This document shows, one piece after another, positions 51,507 through 63,614 of a DNA stretch of 64,000 nucleotides. The stretch is from Onchocerca volvulus (Eukaryota; Nematoda; Chromadorea; Rhabditida; Onchocercidae): positions 310,001 to 374,000 of the forward strand of contig HG738140.1 of assembly GCA_000499405.2 (NCBI GenBank), given 5' to 3'. A program made the position numbers and the translations under genes. Below the pieces are notes generated by a model. It made no database searches. It saw only the letters and a program-made list of their open reading frames with translations, and was not told where the DNA came from. Numbering within the stretch: position 1 is the stretch's first letter; the number at the start of each line of letters is the position of its first letter.

Positions 51507-54500
51507 AAGTTTTATAATTATGAGTAATTTAAGAAATAGTCTACGAATAGGTGTAAAAAAAAAAGCTTAAATTTACATTAAACAGTTATTTACAATATTA
51601 AGATAAAATGAGGAAAGAGCACTTAAAATACTTGCAAAATGACTTTTCACCCACAATTATATTCTCATAATTAAAAATTTTGAAATTACTTCTGAGCGAA
51701 AGATGATCTTAAACATTTTTAATATCTTCGGTTGATAAGCAATAATAAATTCCCCCAGGAAATCTAACAACTGTTGATATTATTACTGAGTGAGTCATCC
51801 TTATTTCAGTTCTTTTCAGTATATATCTGATTACGGCTCATCAGTCCAATATATAACGAAGAAAGAAGAAAATTTAAATCTCAGTTTTAATAACACCATC
51901 TTCGTTGTTTCTGTGCTGAGAAATGAAATAACACAATTGCAAAAAATGACTGATAAAAAAAATGGAAAATTTCATGCCATCAAATTTTCCGTAACAGTGC
52001 CTTACTGAGAATTTATTTATTTATTCATCTTGTCTACTCCCTGATAAAACATCATCTATTTCAAATCTTTTGTCCTGCCTGACCTTTCTTTTTAATTTTT
52101 CTCTTCATCACGGATGATTTAATGAGATGGCACTAGATGAGATGAATGAAACATTTTGCTATTGCTCTCATCTGCTTTTGTTATTACTTCGGCAGCTATT
52201 ATTTTTCACATTTTAACTACAGTTTCATCAGTCCAATATATAACGAAAAAAAAAGAAAATTTAAATCTCAGTTTTAATAACACCATTACCAAAAGAGCCA
52301 TTTTTTTCTCCTCAATCAATCCATAGCAAAATATCATTCCTCTCCTTCTCTTCACTAAAGTGACGAAGTTGCATCCATAGTGACATCGATAAAAAATGCA
52401 CTCATAGCTGCGTAGATGAACAGCATTGGTTACAGCCGCAATAACGGCCTATAACTTCTCGAACTACTGATAGTCTGAATAATTTCATTTCTATTTAACG
52501 TTCTCCCTCACTCTCTTCCCCATTTCGACTTATTTCTTCTTGCCGTCATACTTTTAAGTTTACCCATTTATAAATAGCAACAATATATTGTACTACTGCA
52601 GCTCCTAGCTCTCTTCTACTGATATTACTATATTTATTTTCCCCATAACTAAAACTTCTCAAAAAATATACTATACACTCGAGAACTTAATATTTCATCC
52701 CAACTTTATAATTAGAAAAAAATTGGAAAAAGATAACGTAATTCAATTAGAAATCATAAACATATAATACTTTCTCCCAGCTTTTATACTGCTACTAGTA
52801 TCGCTGTTCTTCAACATTTCCAAATACTATTTGTATTTTTGCATGCCTGTATATCAGCTTGCTAAATGACTCGTTACTTGTCTATATAATATTTGTCAAC
52901 TTGCCTGCTCATTTACATAAATGCTTTCTTATCCAACTGTTAACTTGCTTATTTCTTTTTCCTTTGCATTTTGCTTGTTATATTTCCTAAGATAAAAACA
53001 AATCGTAGTAAGCCTAAAACAGTGATAGCGAGAATATTAAGAAATGAATACAAAAAAAAAAAAAAAAAAAGAAAAAAATCAAATTTGAATACATAATTGT
53101 CAAACAATATATGAATAATAATAAATTCATATGCTCAAAACAATATGCCAATTAATCGAGCCAATATGGCTTCAGTTGTCGCTTTTATCTTTAATATAAT
53201 CCTATGATATCTAAACTATAATTTTTATCTACTTTTAATTATCTAAAACAGCGATTTTAGACAGTAACATTTGCCGACCCTTCTGATCTGTTTCTACTGC
53301 CATCTTTTTCCTAGAACTTTGACAGTTTCATGATAGGGACAAAGATAACTTCTCGAAATGTATCATCTATATTTTCAGATATCGGAAATATCGGAATTAT
53401 TCATATATTAAACACAACGCATTTCTCGCTGGCGCAAGATAATACAGTAATAATGACTACGAATTAGCCCGTTCGAAAGGAAGCCATAATATCAGCTATT
53501 TATGTCTGCATCTAGTAAAAAAAAAATTACCACAGATCAAACTAATAAAGTTATGTTTACACAAAAAACGCCAAAGAAACGACTTTTTGAATTAATCCCC
53601 TTTTAATTCATATTTATTTGCGCCTTAGTTTATTTATCCCGTCACTGCCGATTCTTTTGTCAATTATTCGATAAAGATACACTGCACTAGTAAATTATCA
53701 AAAATAATTGAACTACAATTCTTCTGCCTGATTTTTCTCAAAATTATTTTCATTTTCATCACATTTTTATCCCTAAACTTTGTACCATTCTTAAATGCAT
53801 AAACTTAAAACTAAATGAGTGCATAATGATATATATTATGACGTATTACATGAATACATTCAATCCTATTATGACGTATTGCATGAATACATCTAATCAT
53901 TTTGTAAACAATCATTAACCGCTTCTGCGAAATTTTAAGAAACAATCTGGGGAAAAAGAAATAATCGTCCTTAATAATTTTCAGCAAAACATCGAATGAA
54001 TCCGCGTGTTGTTGACTTGATTCATTCATAAATTTCTCAGTAACTTTTCTCTCTTGCTAATGATTTGAAAATTATTTAGTGAATCCACTTCCGGATATTG
54101 CATGGACTTCACTTCTAATAACTTCCTCAGGTAGGTGTTTACTATCCACTATTATAATTACCGAAATAAATCTGCACTGCAGTGAACTGAAAATACCAAC
54201 TGTCATCATTCACTAAATATCTATTATATCTATTATACGAACAATAATATGAGAATACTATCTGAGTCAACAACAAACTCGAACTCTACGAATCCTTCTT
54301 CCGATTTGTGCTTTTTGATCAGTTCCTGATCTTAAAACAAAGACTTACAAAAGAATATTCATCAATCATTGATCTATAATCAAATCCGAGAAAAAAAAAA
54401 TGAATTACCGAGGAAATTGGCAATGAAAGTGCACAATTAGAACATGTATGGGGCAACTGGACACATTATTTCATGAATTTTATTTCCTATAAATAGTATA

Positions 54501-57500
54501 CCACTTTAATCTACATAAGTGAATCTATTTCCCATTTTCCTGTATCAGTAAAGGGAAGAGAAGGAAAGATAGTAATCAGAACGAAGATATCTTTAATCGT
54601 TGAAAAGTTTCGCTGATGAAAAAATGAATTAAAACGAAATACTAATGCTGATTAATTACTGTATTTTGCCTGATATTCGATTGCCCCAAATTTCAGGTAA
54701 ATAGAATCAATTACATGCTATATATACATATGTTTATTGTACATAAGCCTTTGTTCATGAGGCCAATAGATAGGGTATTTTGGCACATCGATTTTTCTGC
54801 TAGGTTTTCTAGTAACACAACCTTCCTCGTTTTTATCACTAATATTCATCAATGATTTTTCGTCTTAACTTATATAGATATATAAAAACGCCTCATCTTA
54901 ATCCATAAATAATCTGTAAAAGAAATACATTTCACATGAATCTATCCAAAAGTTCAAAAAGTTGATATATGCCATCATCAACAATGACAGGAAGTGAACT
55001 ATTAGGCAGTCAACGAATGCGACTGAAGTATGTTTTTTTATGTGAGCAGGATAGAATATATGGATATTTTAAGGAGTAAATTACGGATAAAAAGATAAAT
55101 TATTTAAACTTGCCAATATCAGCATTTTCCACGTTCTGTTGCATCATTTGTTGCTGTTCCTTTTCCGACCTAATGATATGATCTTTATTCGTCACTTCAT
55201 TCGTCATCGGGTCGACAATTGACAAGATTTTCTTGGTTTTTGTGAGCTGCTGCGGTGGTTGCTGCGGTATACTGCTTATTCCAGATGCAGTTGTCGTTGT
55301 TGGCGGTGCAGCAGGAGGTGTAGCAGCTGCAGTAGCTTGTATTAGAAACGGATTTTGATTGTAACCTACATTCATGCGTGCTGCTGCCGCCGCTGCCGGG
55401 TTAATGTAATCTGCTGGCTGAGCAGGCGGGAAATATGAATAAACTGGAGCAACAACCCTGAAATTCGAGAGTGCAATGAATATTTTTAAAAACAAGCAGT
55501 TAAATTATTTTTGACCTATTTCAAGTTAATATTTAATCTTTCCAGTCCTGTGAGTATTTTGGAAGAATTTATTCCATAATAATATTATTAGCAATGCTTT
55601 ATCTACAAATATTTTTTTTACACAATTAAAAGCTGAAAGATGAACTGACGGAGGGTAATAAAATGATTGTGGACTGTTGGGTATAAAATTATGTGCACTA
55701 TAGATAGTATTCGAATTGTACATCGAACTAGGTGGCGCTGTCGGGTAAGCCAACTGAAAATTTAACATACAAATTTAAAATTTAACACACAAGTTTTCAG
55801 AACCTTATTTCCGGGAAACTTTGAACTGCTTTAAAGAAAAAAAAACTTTAAAGACAATGAAAATAACAATACAATGACAAATATTTTCAGCTTGTTGGAA
55901 AACTAGAAGTGTTGCTTGAATGAGCACTAATATTACACCATCAAATAATCTACGATCTAATTTCAAACAAATTACTTTTGAGAGTGAAAGTGAACAGACC
56001 TGCGAAGTTGGATAATTCTGCTGTGTCTGAACTGGTTGTGTTTGATATCTGGCAGTATGTATTGTTATTTGATGATTACCTTGCTGCGGACGTGCACCTT
56101 CTACATGCGCTTCGCCCGCTGCAAACTGCATACTTGGATTCCTATAACACAATATACAATGCTAATTTATCAGTTAGAATTGATTAGGCTGCAACTGAAA
56201 ATCGAAGGAAACCATTCTTTCGATGGATGGATGACTTGCTTTCGGTTACCAAATAAAATTTGAAGATTATCAGAAAACCGAAAAGCTTGCAAAAAAAATG
56301 AAACAAATAAAGTAAAACTATCATTATAATTTTAACTTTGCTGATGCAGCAAATAGAATCACACACCTCCGCTCCATTCCTTTCACTTACAATCTTAGCA
56401 AACTTACGGGAGATTTCTCGGAGGCATCCGTGTAACGGTAGGATACTGGTTTGTAGTATGCGGAGGATGTGCACTGTCTACACTTGGTATAGCGAATGAA
56501 ATTGGTTGTTGGGGTGGTTGTCCAGCATTTCCATTAACCAACGGCTGTGGCTGCCCCGGTGGTAGCACGCCAGCAGGTACTTGAGAACTTACAATATGTT
56601 GGCCGCCATAATCTGCAAATCCTATTATAAAATTATTAAGGAAATATGCTTGCAAACAATTTCATGATAAATTTTCTTCAAAAATTGAAAAAGTGTGACT
56701 GAATTCAAATGAAGAAAATTTCTCAATATAGATCTCCTTCTTCGATTAGCTTTAGATTCTGAAATTTGCAAAATGTAAAAAATTAAGCTGACGTCTAGTC
56801 GTTGCGCTTGTGCGCTGTGTAAGGTTCGACACTGCACCCTTCTGATTTCTTGAACCAAAACCTGATACTACCTGTTCAAATGATACACCTATAAAATTAA
56901 GAATATAAAATACTACTGAACTCCAGGAATCTTTTTATTGCCCAATGCAATGTATGCAGAATCAATCTATCATCTTCTATAAGCCTAAATCTACCACTAA
57001 CTTCTCCTTTCTGCTCAAGCCTAAACATATGACCAATCTTCTATCTTATCACGCTTAACGTGTGAGAGTGTTTAATTTATAATTATTCTATTCTCCATTT
57101 CAAACAGAAATCTATATACTCAAAAATGCTCACGCGGCAGATGCAATTTCTACACTTTTAACAGCTTTAGAGAAAAATATAAGGTATATATAACGAAAAA
57201 GAGAAAAGGAAAAAAAAAAAAAAGCTTACAAATTCTTCTTATCATCTCCCTCTTAATCCTTCACTCTCTCCCGTCATAAAAATGTCATAACAAACAAAAT
57301 TTCTCAAACAAACCTGAGGAAACAGTAAACTGCAATGTAGAACTATTCTAGAATAACATGGAGATATAAAAATGGTAATAAAAACGAGATTTTTGTATTC
57401 AAAGATAAGGATCGTTCGGTACTTTTGACAGACATTACCGAGAACATTCCTTATGACAAGCATCTCAGTAATAACCTAATATCATTCTCCTTGAGGATCA

Positions 57501-57613
57501 GTCTTCTGTCTGTTGCTATCGTTCATTTATTCTTCAGTCTTCAAAATCTTTTTTCCTTTTCTCCTTCTCCCTTATCTTCGTCATTTTTTATTTTTTCTTG
57601 TTTCTTTTTTTTT

Positions 57614-57688
<75 letters not shown>

Positions 57689-57851
57689 GATACTGATTGA
57701 CCAAACAAACAGTCAAGAACAAACTCAAACTTCTGTTTAGAAGTTTTCTGTCTTTAATATGAATTTCAATGGAACAAAACAAGCATTAACCAAAATTACC
57801 TGGAATGGATCCATTTCTTCTTGGTTTCCCTCGCGGGTTACCACTGGACAT
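43322..57851 (-). CDS. eIF4G (ifg-1): Eukaryotic translation initiation factor 4G
   Basis: Scaffold of eIF4F, linking cap-bound eIF4E, eIF4A and the 43S complex. Exons in transcript order: 57800-57851, 56793-56888, 56408-56612, 56000-56141, 55650-55753, 55114-55457, 50667-50941, 50377-50488, 49951-50209, 49618-49762, 49290-49463, 48903-48983, 48580-48639, 48375-48479, 47998-48173, 47471-47627, 46647-46820, 46161-46433, 45759-45863, 45456-45659, 45007-45219, 44683-44916, 44200-44405, 43665-43887, 43322-43474; all phases agree, 1,423 aa. Order: Gln/Pro-rich N-terminus; KKILSIVDPMTNEVT; acidic stretch (QEDDEEDEEDEEEHQ); eIF4E-binding YGHDYLF (Tyr588, fits YxxxxL-hydrophobic); MIF4G about 718-1000 (LYKNVRSLLNKLTP, LGNIGFIGQLFRHELI); Arg/Ser/Gly linker; MA3 about 1215-1380. 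No W2 domain. Exon 6 ends at a GC donor (ATTG/GCAAGT). Exon 2's 3' end is the least certain junction. Confidence 0.94.
49171..49220. repeat. (TG)25 microsatellite in an eIF4G intron
   Basis: Fifty bases of uninterrupted TG between exons 49290-49463 and 48903-48983. Confidence 0.95.
51442..51504. repeat. (ATT)21 microsatellite
   Basis: Uninterrupted ATT units over about 63 bases within eIF4G intron 6. Confidence 0.95.
51839..51899. repeat. 61-bp direct repeat, copy 1
   Basis: Runs from CATCAGTCCAATATATAACG to AATAACACCAT and recurs at 52226-52286 with only a few A/G differences. The repeat lies in eIF4G intron 6. Confidence 0.85.
52226..52286. repeat. 61-bp direct repeat, copy 2
   Basis: Second copy of the 51839-51899 unit, same orientation, about 390 bp apart. 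A recent local duplication or two ends of a small dispersed repeat. Confidence 0.85.
57616..57686. repeat. 71-base T homopolymer in eIF4G intron 1
   Basis: An unbroken T run (A on the transcribed-sense strand) extending a T-rich region from about 57540. It generates spurious poly-Phe and poly-Lys frames. The exact length is likely unreliable in any assembly. Confidence 0.9.
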
Positions 57852-57866
57852 ATTATGTTTGAAATT

Positions 57867-57876
57867 CCTAAAAATA
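57867..57876 (-). promoter_or_regulatory. Probable spliced-leader acceptor of eIF4G
   Basis: On the minus strand TCTATTTTTAG ends 16 bases before the ATG at 57851, with no coding exon visible upstream. A trans-splice acceptor is the simplest reading. Confidence 0.45.
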
Positions 57877-57877
57877 G

Positions 57878-60800
57878 AATTCTTCGTTCAGTATTGACAT
57901 TATTATATTAATTATTAATGATATTATAGATTAGTTTAAGAACAGAATAGATCAGCCTAAATAATAAAGTTATTTTTAGATAGACATAGATACAAAGATA
58001 CTAACTGGTATTACCGATGGAACAGGCGACTATTCTATTGATAAATAAACTAATGTAAATAATAACAGATAGATATAATGATTAATATTTGTACTATCGA
58101 CAAAATAAACTATTAACCTAGTGAAAAGTACATTAGCTTGGAAAGATCCATCGATCTAATCCGATGATCAACATTTCTGTTTCTATCTTTTATAATTTTC
58201 TTGATGTAAAGTCATTCTAAGTTGATAAATTAATCATTTGCCCAGTTCCGTACTTGACTAATTTATCACTGCTACGCACATTGATCTCTTCAATTACAAT
58301 TCCGAAAAAATACTTTTTTCTTATATAAAAAATGGAGACATTTAATTTAGAGATATATGTACATGTATTTGTATAACAGTTCAAAGTCTCATTTGTAATC
58401 GTAAAAATTCACAAAAAGGCATTCCATCAGGAATGTCTACTAATAATTCAAGAAAGTACAAGTGTATCTGTCATTTCCGGTTCTAGAAGACAATTATTAA
58501 CCTTATCCCTTCTGTTTTCTGGACAATAATTAGATTAAGAGATTAAAAGAATATTCTTGGTCGTCAAGCAATGAAAATGAAACAGAAATCTTCTTCAGTA
58601 ATATTTGAGTGGTATAAACTTTAACAAAAAAGGCTATCGTAGGTATTAAAAATCGGCACTGAATTTAGCCTTAGATTAGGGGACACAAGGATGATGCCCA
58701 GTAAAAGAACAACCTATCCTCCGTCCTGAAACCTATATCTAGGCCTGGCACAATAACTCCTAAGCGAACCTGGTCTACATATGTTCACGCATCTTGGCAA
58801 ACCACAGTACCGACTTAGTGGAAATGATGAACATTGAGTCATCATCCTCCCTCTCCATCTCCTCCGTCTTCAAAACGTGCCTCCTGAATGCCAACCTAAT
58901 TAAACCAACTTCCCTGTCTTATTGCTGTCCCAGCCTGCTTACAGTCTCTACCAAACTTGAATACCGTACAACCGCCAGCACACCCAACTCCCTACCCCGT
59001 CCACCTTTGAACCAAATATACCATAACCTCCAGTTGTAGGCTTTCCGTTCATTAGATATAGTGCTCCAACACACAACACCATCAGCTTTCTTGCAAAGAC
59101 TAGGGACAGAATGAAAACTGACTGTCTCATGGCATTTAATGAAAAGAATAGTATTGTCGTCCAGTTCTTTTTTTTTCCGTGAAAGAGAGCGATTTTGAGG
59201 GGAAAGGTGAACCGTCTTCTAATTTGTTTTGGAGAAGGTAAGCATCCTGAACGTAAGCTTCTAAAACACGTAGAAGCATCTGAACGGACGTGATACTGGT
59301 ACTGATCCGATATTATGAATAGCTTATTCATGGAAGCAATTGGAAGAATATGCCACAAGTCACACTAATTTAGGTTAGGTATAATGACTGATGGTTTCGT
59401 TGATGGAAAGAATTCCCATCAGTAGAAATAATATTCTGACAATTTTGTCACAATGCATCAAATCCCAAAACTTACACCAGAAAAGATTGAAAATCAATAA
59501 TTCTTAATCATTTTTTCTTAATAGATATGAAATATAAGATTTTGGAAATGGAAGAAATCATTGAAATTCCGGAAGATGCAAATCATCTTTGAACAAAAGT
59601 ATGTCGTATTAAATTTTAATGTCTAATCTTCATCAAAATAAAATAATCTTTTAAATTATAAATTTATTGCGAATTCTTCATGGACAGAAGATTTTTTAAC
59701 GGACTAACTAAGACTTAATACTTACATCCTCACAAACTTGATTGTTTTTGGTAACAAAAAAATTGAGAGAACCTTTATCTCAGATTTCTAGAAACTATGT
59801 GAAGCTGGAAATAAAAAGAAAAGAGAAAAAAACCTGTGAAATATCGGCATATAGCTTAACTGAAATATCAGTTTCGTGTACCTATTTATAGAAAAATGGA
59901 TAAGTCCTTCGTCAAAAACGAACCGTTTTATTGTTCGAGGCCGGTCAACGGCCTCAAATTTAGTAGAATAAGTTGGACATTCAGCAAATATGCATTATTT
60001 GAAAATTTTTGAAAACCATCTCGAAATTTGCATAATTTCCGAATGAAATTTCGAAAAAGGATATCAATATTTTATGCTTTCTGCCTCTTTTTAAGCAAAA
60101 TTATTGATGACATAATTTCCTATCTTCATTTTTCCTTTCATTACTTTCGTAACGTATTGAATTAAAACCAATAATTACGGCTAATGATTCAGCTTAGAAG
60201 AATCAGAGAAAGGAAAAGATGAAGAAATAGCAATAACTTATAGGTTCAACTCTCGTAGCAGAACGTTCCTTTTGCTTATTATCAAGTCTCTGTTACTATC
60301 ATTTTCAGTTATTTTCTCTCACTGATAAGAAGAGGAGAAAGATAATGGTAGGAAAAAGAAAATAATCTGACAATGTTATGATATTACACCTTTTTATTGG
60401 CAAAATAATAAAAGAGACTGTAAGCATCGATATTCTTGGAGAGAAAGACGGAACAACTTCTCGAACAACATTAAGTAAACAAGTGAATAATTCATTTCAC
60501 TCATTAACAAATGTTGCTAATTATTGCGTAGTTATTTACTAGAAAACAATAAAATGGACCAGATTTTTTAAAATTAATTGCTTGCCAACCGTTTCAAAGA
60601 GTACACCAAGTCAGATAAATAAGCAGCGGAAGAGGTTCGTTCAAGCAAATGAAAAGTTAACTTACATATGTCGATCCAACATCCTTAGGATCGGATGACG
60701 CGGATGGTTTGAATGATTTTCTTCATCCATGTCAAATACGGCTTGATCAAAATGTTTTTGTTTTCCGGAACAATTATTTCTACTATATCTGATTATTCTG

Positions 60801-63466
60801 TTACAATTTCTGGTAATAAATTTGTCGATCGTTCAAAATTTTTCGCAATTATCTATGCTAAACGCATATTTCAGGCTTGGTTGAATGATCGCGACAATGT
60901 ATCTATTCACTTTCTATAAAACATCATAATAGTTAATGATGGGAAGAGAATCTGCAAAGGTCAAACTGCAGATCAATGATTACCAAACCATCCCTCTACT
61001 CAGTAGTATTGTCATTTGCTAGAAATATGAGACATTCCGCTGGTGAGATTTTTTGTTGATGGCAAAACGACGACTTCATAAGTTTGAAACTTGTATCTAT
61101 TAAAGGTAAGGTTAGGGTTATTCGTACTGTTGCAGTAGCAGAAATATTTTGGAGTACACGGCCATCTTTTTCTGTTATTTCTTTTTTGAAAGATAATAGG
61201 AATAAAATATATTTAGTAAGACGAAAATGATACGACATCAGCTGATGATGGAATGATAAACGGTGAGAATGGGATGGAAACTAACAACCGATCATTATCT
61301 CCGACATTTATCCGGGCAAATCCTCGATGATGATTTGATCAAAACGGCTATGGATAGAATGAAATCAGTGAAAGCAAATTTCAGGAATTATTCTCAAATC
61401 AGTGAATATTCTTAAATTTCACAATTTGTCGATTTGATGAATTGTAAAATTTATTGATTAATTCTCATCTTAAACGTTTGAAACAATGCAAACAGTGCCA
61501 ACATGAATTACTTCTTACTTATTATTATTCCTATTTCTTACGTAGTTTACCTTTACCTCAATAAATACAAAAGGATAGAAGCGATGCAATCAACAGGTGA
61601 ATCTATATGATTGCAAGAGAAATGTAACTAGAAATATTGATGTGAGAAGGAGAGACGATCAGATGACCGCTGACCTTACCAATCTGTTGTGTCCAGAACA
61701 ACAACAACAACACTCCTCCGAAGTCAGCACATCATCGCTCCTTCTCTATCATCGATTGTTTCCATTGCTTATCGGACAGATCACGAATGCTCTGGTTGGT
61801 ACCCAATAATTGTACTCATGTTTAACCAGTCATTATTATCTCCTTCATAGATGCATTTTTGAAAATTTTCCGTTCAAAAGAGCATCACTGATGAAGAAAT
61901 TTAAAATGCTGAGGAAATTTCTGCTCTTCTGCTCGTTGCTTGATGATATTGCCAGTTGCAATTATTTCTTTATTTTTCAATTTATCTTTAAATGATTTTT
62001 TCAGGGAATATAGCAAAATCATTTATCATTGTTAGAATGAATGTGTACAATCGCCGATCGTCCATCTTTTCCATTTCTTTTCAATAATACCATTATATCG
62101 TCTGAATATAAGCATTCGTAATGATTTTACAATAAAAACATATGCCAAAAAACGAAAAACAAAAAAGTAAAAACATAATTTTGCAGAAAAAACATGAACT
62201 CCATTGTCATATTCATTTATCGATTAGTAAATCCTGATCATAGTTATAACTTCTATCATAGACCATATTTTAATAAGACATGAATACTAAATTTGTTAAT
62301 TTTTAAACGTAAGACATGAATATGATACTACTAGATTTGCTAATCAAAGCCATTATCTGTGATGCATGTTGAAAGCTAACAGTTGCCAGATATTTTAATC
62401 AAAACTTTAGCCTTATCTAAAAACTCGTCAATTCTTTCTTTTCGATATTTTTCTTAACCTATGACTATTTAGGCTTTTTTGAAATGATTTTGGCCATTGT
62501 TATCTTTATCTTAAATTGTTCCTCATTCTTTTCCAGTCTTAGACCACATTTTTCTTTGTAAATAAGATGATAAATAAATTCTTTTTGCATAATTTGGGAT
62601 TGCGATATGATTCGGAGTTTTAGCATCGTTTATTTGACGTTATCCTCTCTTAGATTATCAAAAGAAAATAAAAGAGTATAAGGAAGCATAGCGAATCAGC
62701 GAACAGCAAAAAGTGATTCTGAAAAAGCAGCATTCTAGCCAATAAATCTTCATTTCTTTATTGTCGCTGATTTCAATCAGTCGTTTCTTTTACTTCAATT
62801 AAGTTATGAATTATAATGTACCTTTCGGCCAATAATTAATCATTGTGAATGATGCATGAAAGCTCACAGAACTATACGACTCAATCGATTGAAATTTTTG
62901 CAAATCTCGAACTGAAGCATTAAATTTTTGATGTAACTTTGCCAGTAATTTCAAAATTAAAACGATAAAAAATTGCAAAAATCTCCATTGTAGTATTTCA
63001 TCGTTTCGTAAAATTGTCGGTTGATAGACGGTTTAGGAAGCTAGAGAAATTCATGAAATTATGCGGGAAATATCGACAAGCACGGATCGGTCACCGAAAA
63101 TGTCCATTTCCAGGATCATGAGAAGCAAGCTGTAATGCTTTCATCCTTTACATCTTATTCGTTTCATTTTTCCTGCTCTTGAATATACTGATTAATCGGG
63201 AAAATTGATCGGCGATGGTGCGCATGATTTTGCACATTTCTCAAATGAATAAAAATGTCGACAACTCTTAACTCTTTGATACTTCCAGCTTATTATTTCA
63301 AATTTGACCAGAAACATCCAAGCAAAGCATCATACAAACTATACATAAATTCTAAGTAAAATTGAAGAGAAAAAAAAGTCAATTAAGGAAAGTGAAACAC
63401 AACTGATAATAATAATCACCCGAAATTGAAAAAAAGAAAAATTGATACTTTTTATTAATATTTCAG
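57878..63466. other. Region upstream of eIF4G
   Basis: About 5.6 kb. The first part presumably holds the eIF4G promoter. A less A+T-rich island at about 58690-59220 holds coding-like minus-strand frames. From 59360 to 63460 nothing but A+T-rich sequence and short unsupported open frames was seen. Confidence 0.55.
58776..59218 (-). pseudogene. ATG-less coding-like frame on the minus strand
   Basis: From an AAATTAG acceptor-like site at 59219-59220 the minus strand stays open for 99 codons to a TAA at 58919-58921, with protein-like composition (SFHSVPSLCKKADGVVCW, NERKAYNWRLWYIWFKGGRG, SLVETVSRLGQQ). The same frame continues after the stop for another roughly 47 codons (LIRLAFRRHVLKTEEMERED, ISTKSVLWFAKMREHM). 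There is no start codon. It lies in an island clearly richer in G+C than its surroundings. No family recognised: a decayed gene, mobile-element remnant, or internal exon of an unseen gene. Confidence 0.35.
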
Positions 63467-63614
63467 TAGCACAGCAGTAGGCTCAACAAGCAAGGATATC
63501 AAATTGGATGATACACAAATGTCGTATGCACCACTAACCACAAGTTATGTTATCAAATCACAAAGACAAAAACCGAAACAGTATACTCCTTTTAATTCTG
63601 TCAATTCCATACCA
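63467..63614 (+). CDS. Probable exon of a gene running off the window
   Basis: A TAATATTTCAG acceptor at 63456-63466 opens a frame (phase: one leading base, then STAVGSTSKDIKLDDTQMSY) that runs to CCA/gttgta at 63614, about 49 codons. The residue mix (YVIKSQRQKPKQYTPFNS) is protein-like and ends at a usable donor. The frame itself stays open to 63734, so this could also be chance. No domain or family recognised. Confidence 0.35.

Larger units (their letters stand above)
50942..55113 (-). other. 4.2-kb intron 6 of eIF4G
   Basis: By far the longest intron of the gene. It has a GC donor (GCAAGT), an (ATT)n tract, a 61-bp direct repeat and an 18-base A run near 53051. No further exon was recognised. 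It separates the Gln/Pro-rich N-terminal exons from the eIF4E-binding and MIF4G exons, so an internal promoter for a shorter isoform is conceivable. Confidence 0.7.

Noticed and set aside
55641..55650. eIF4G exon 5 ending at the GTTCAT donor (phase 0)
   Set aside because: It breaks the frame of exon 6; the GTCAGT donor three bases away restores it.
57425..57782. Open frames of 64-87 codons on both strands
   Set aside because: They are poly-Phe or poly-Lys translations of the T homopolymer.
58690..59220. Bacterial-endosymbiont (Wolbachia) transfer as source of the G+C-richer island
   Set aside because: No recognisable bacterial protein, and the frame shows no bacterial gene structure; left as unknown.
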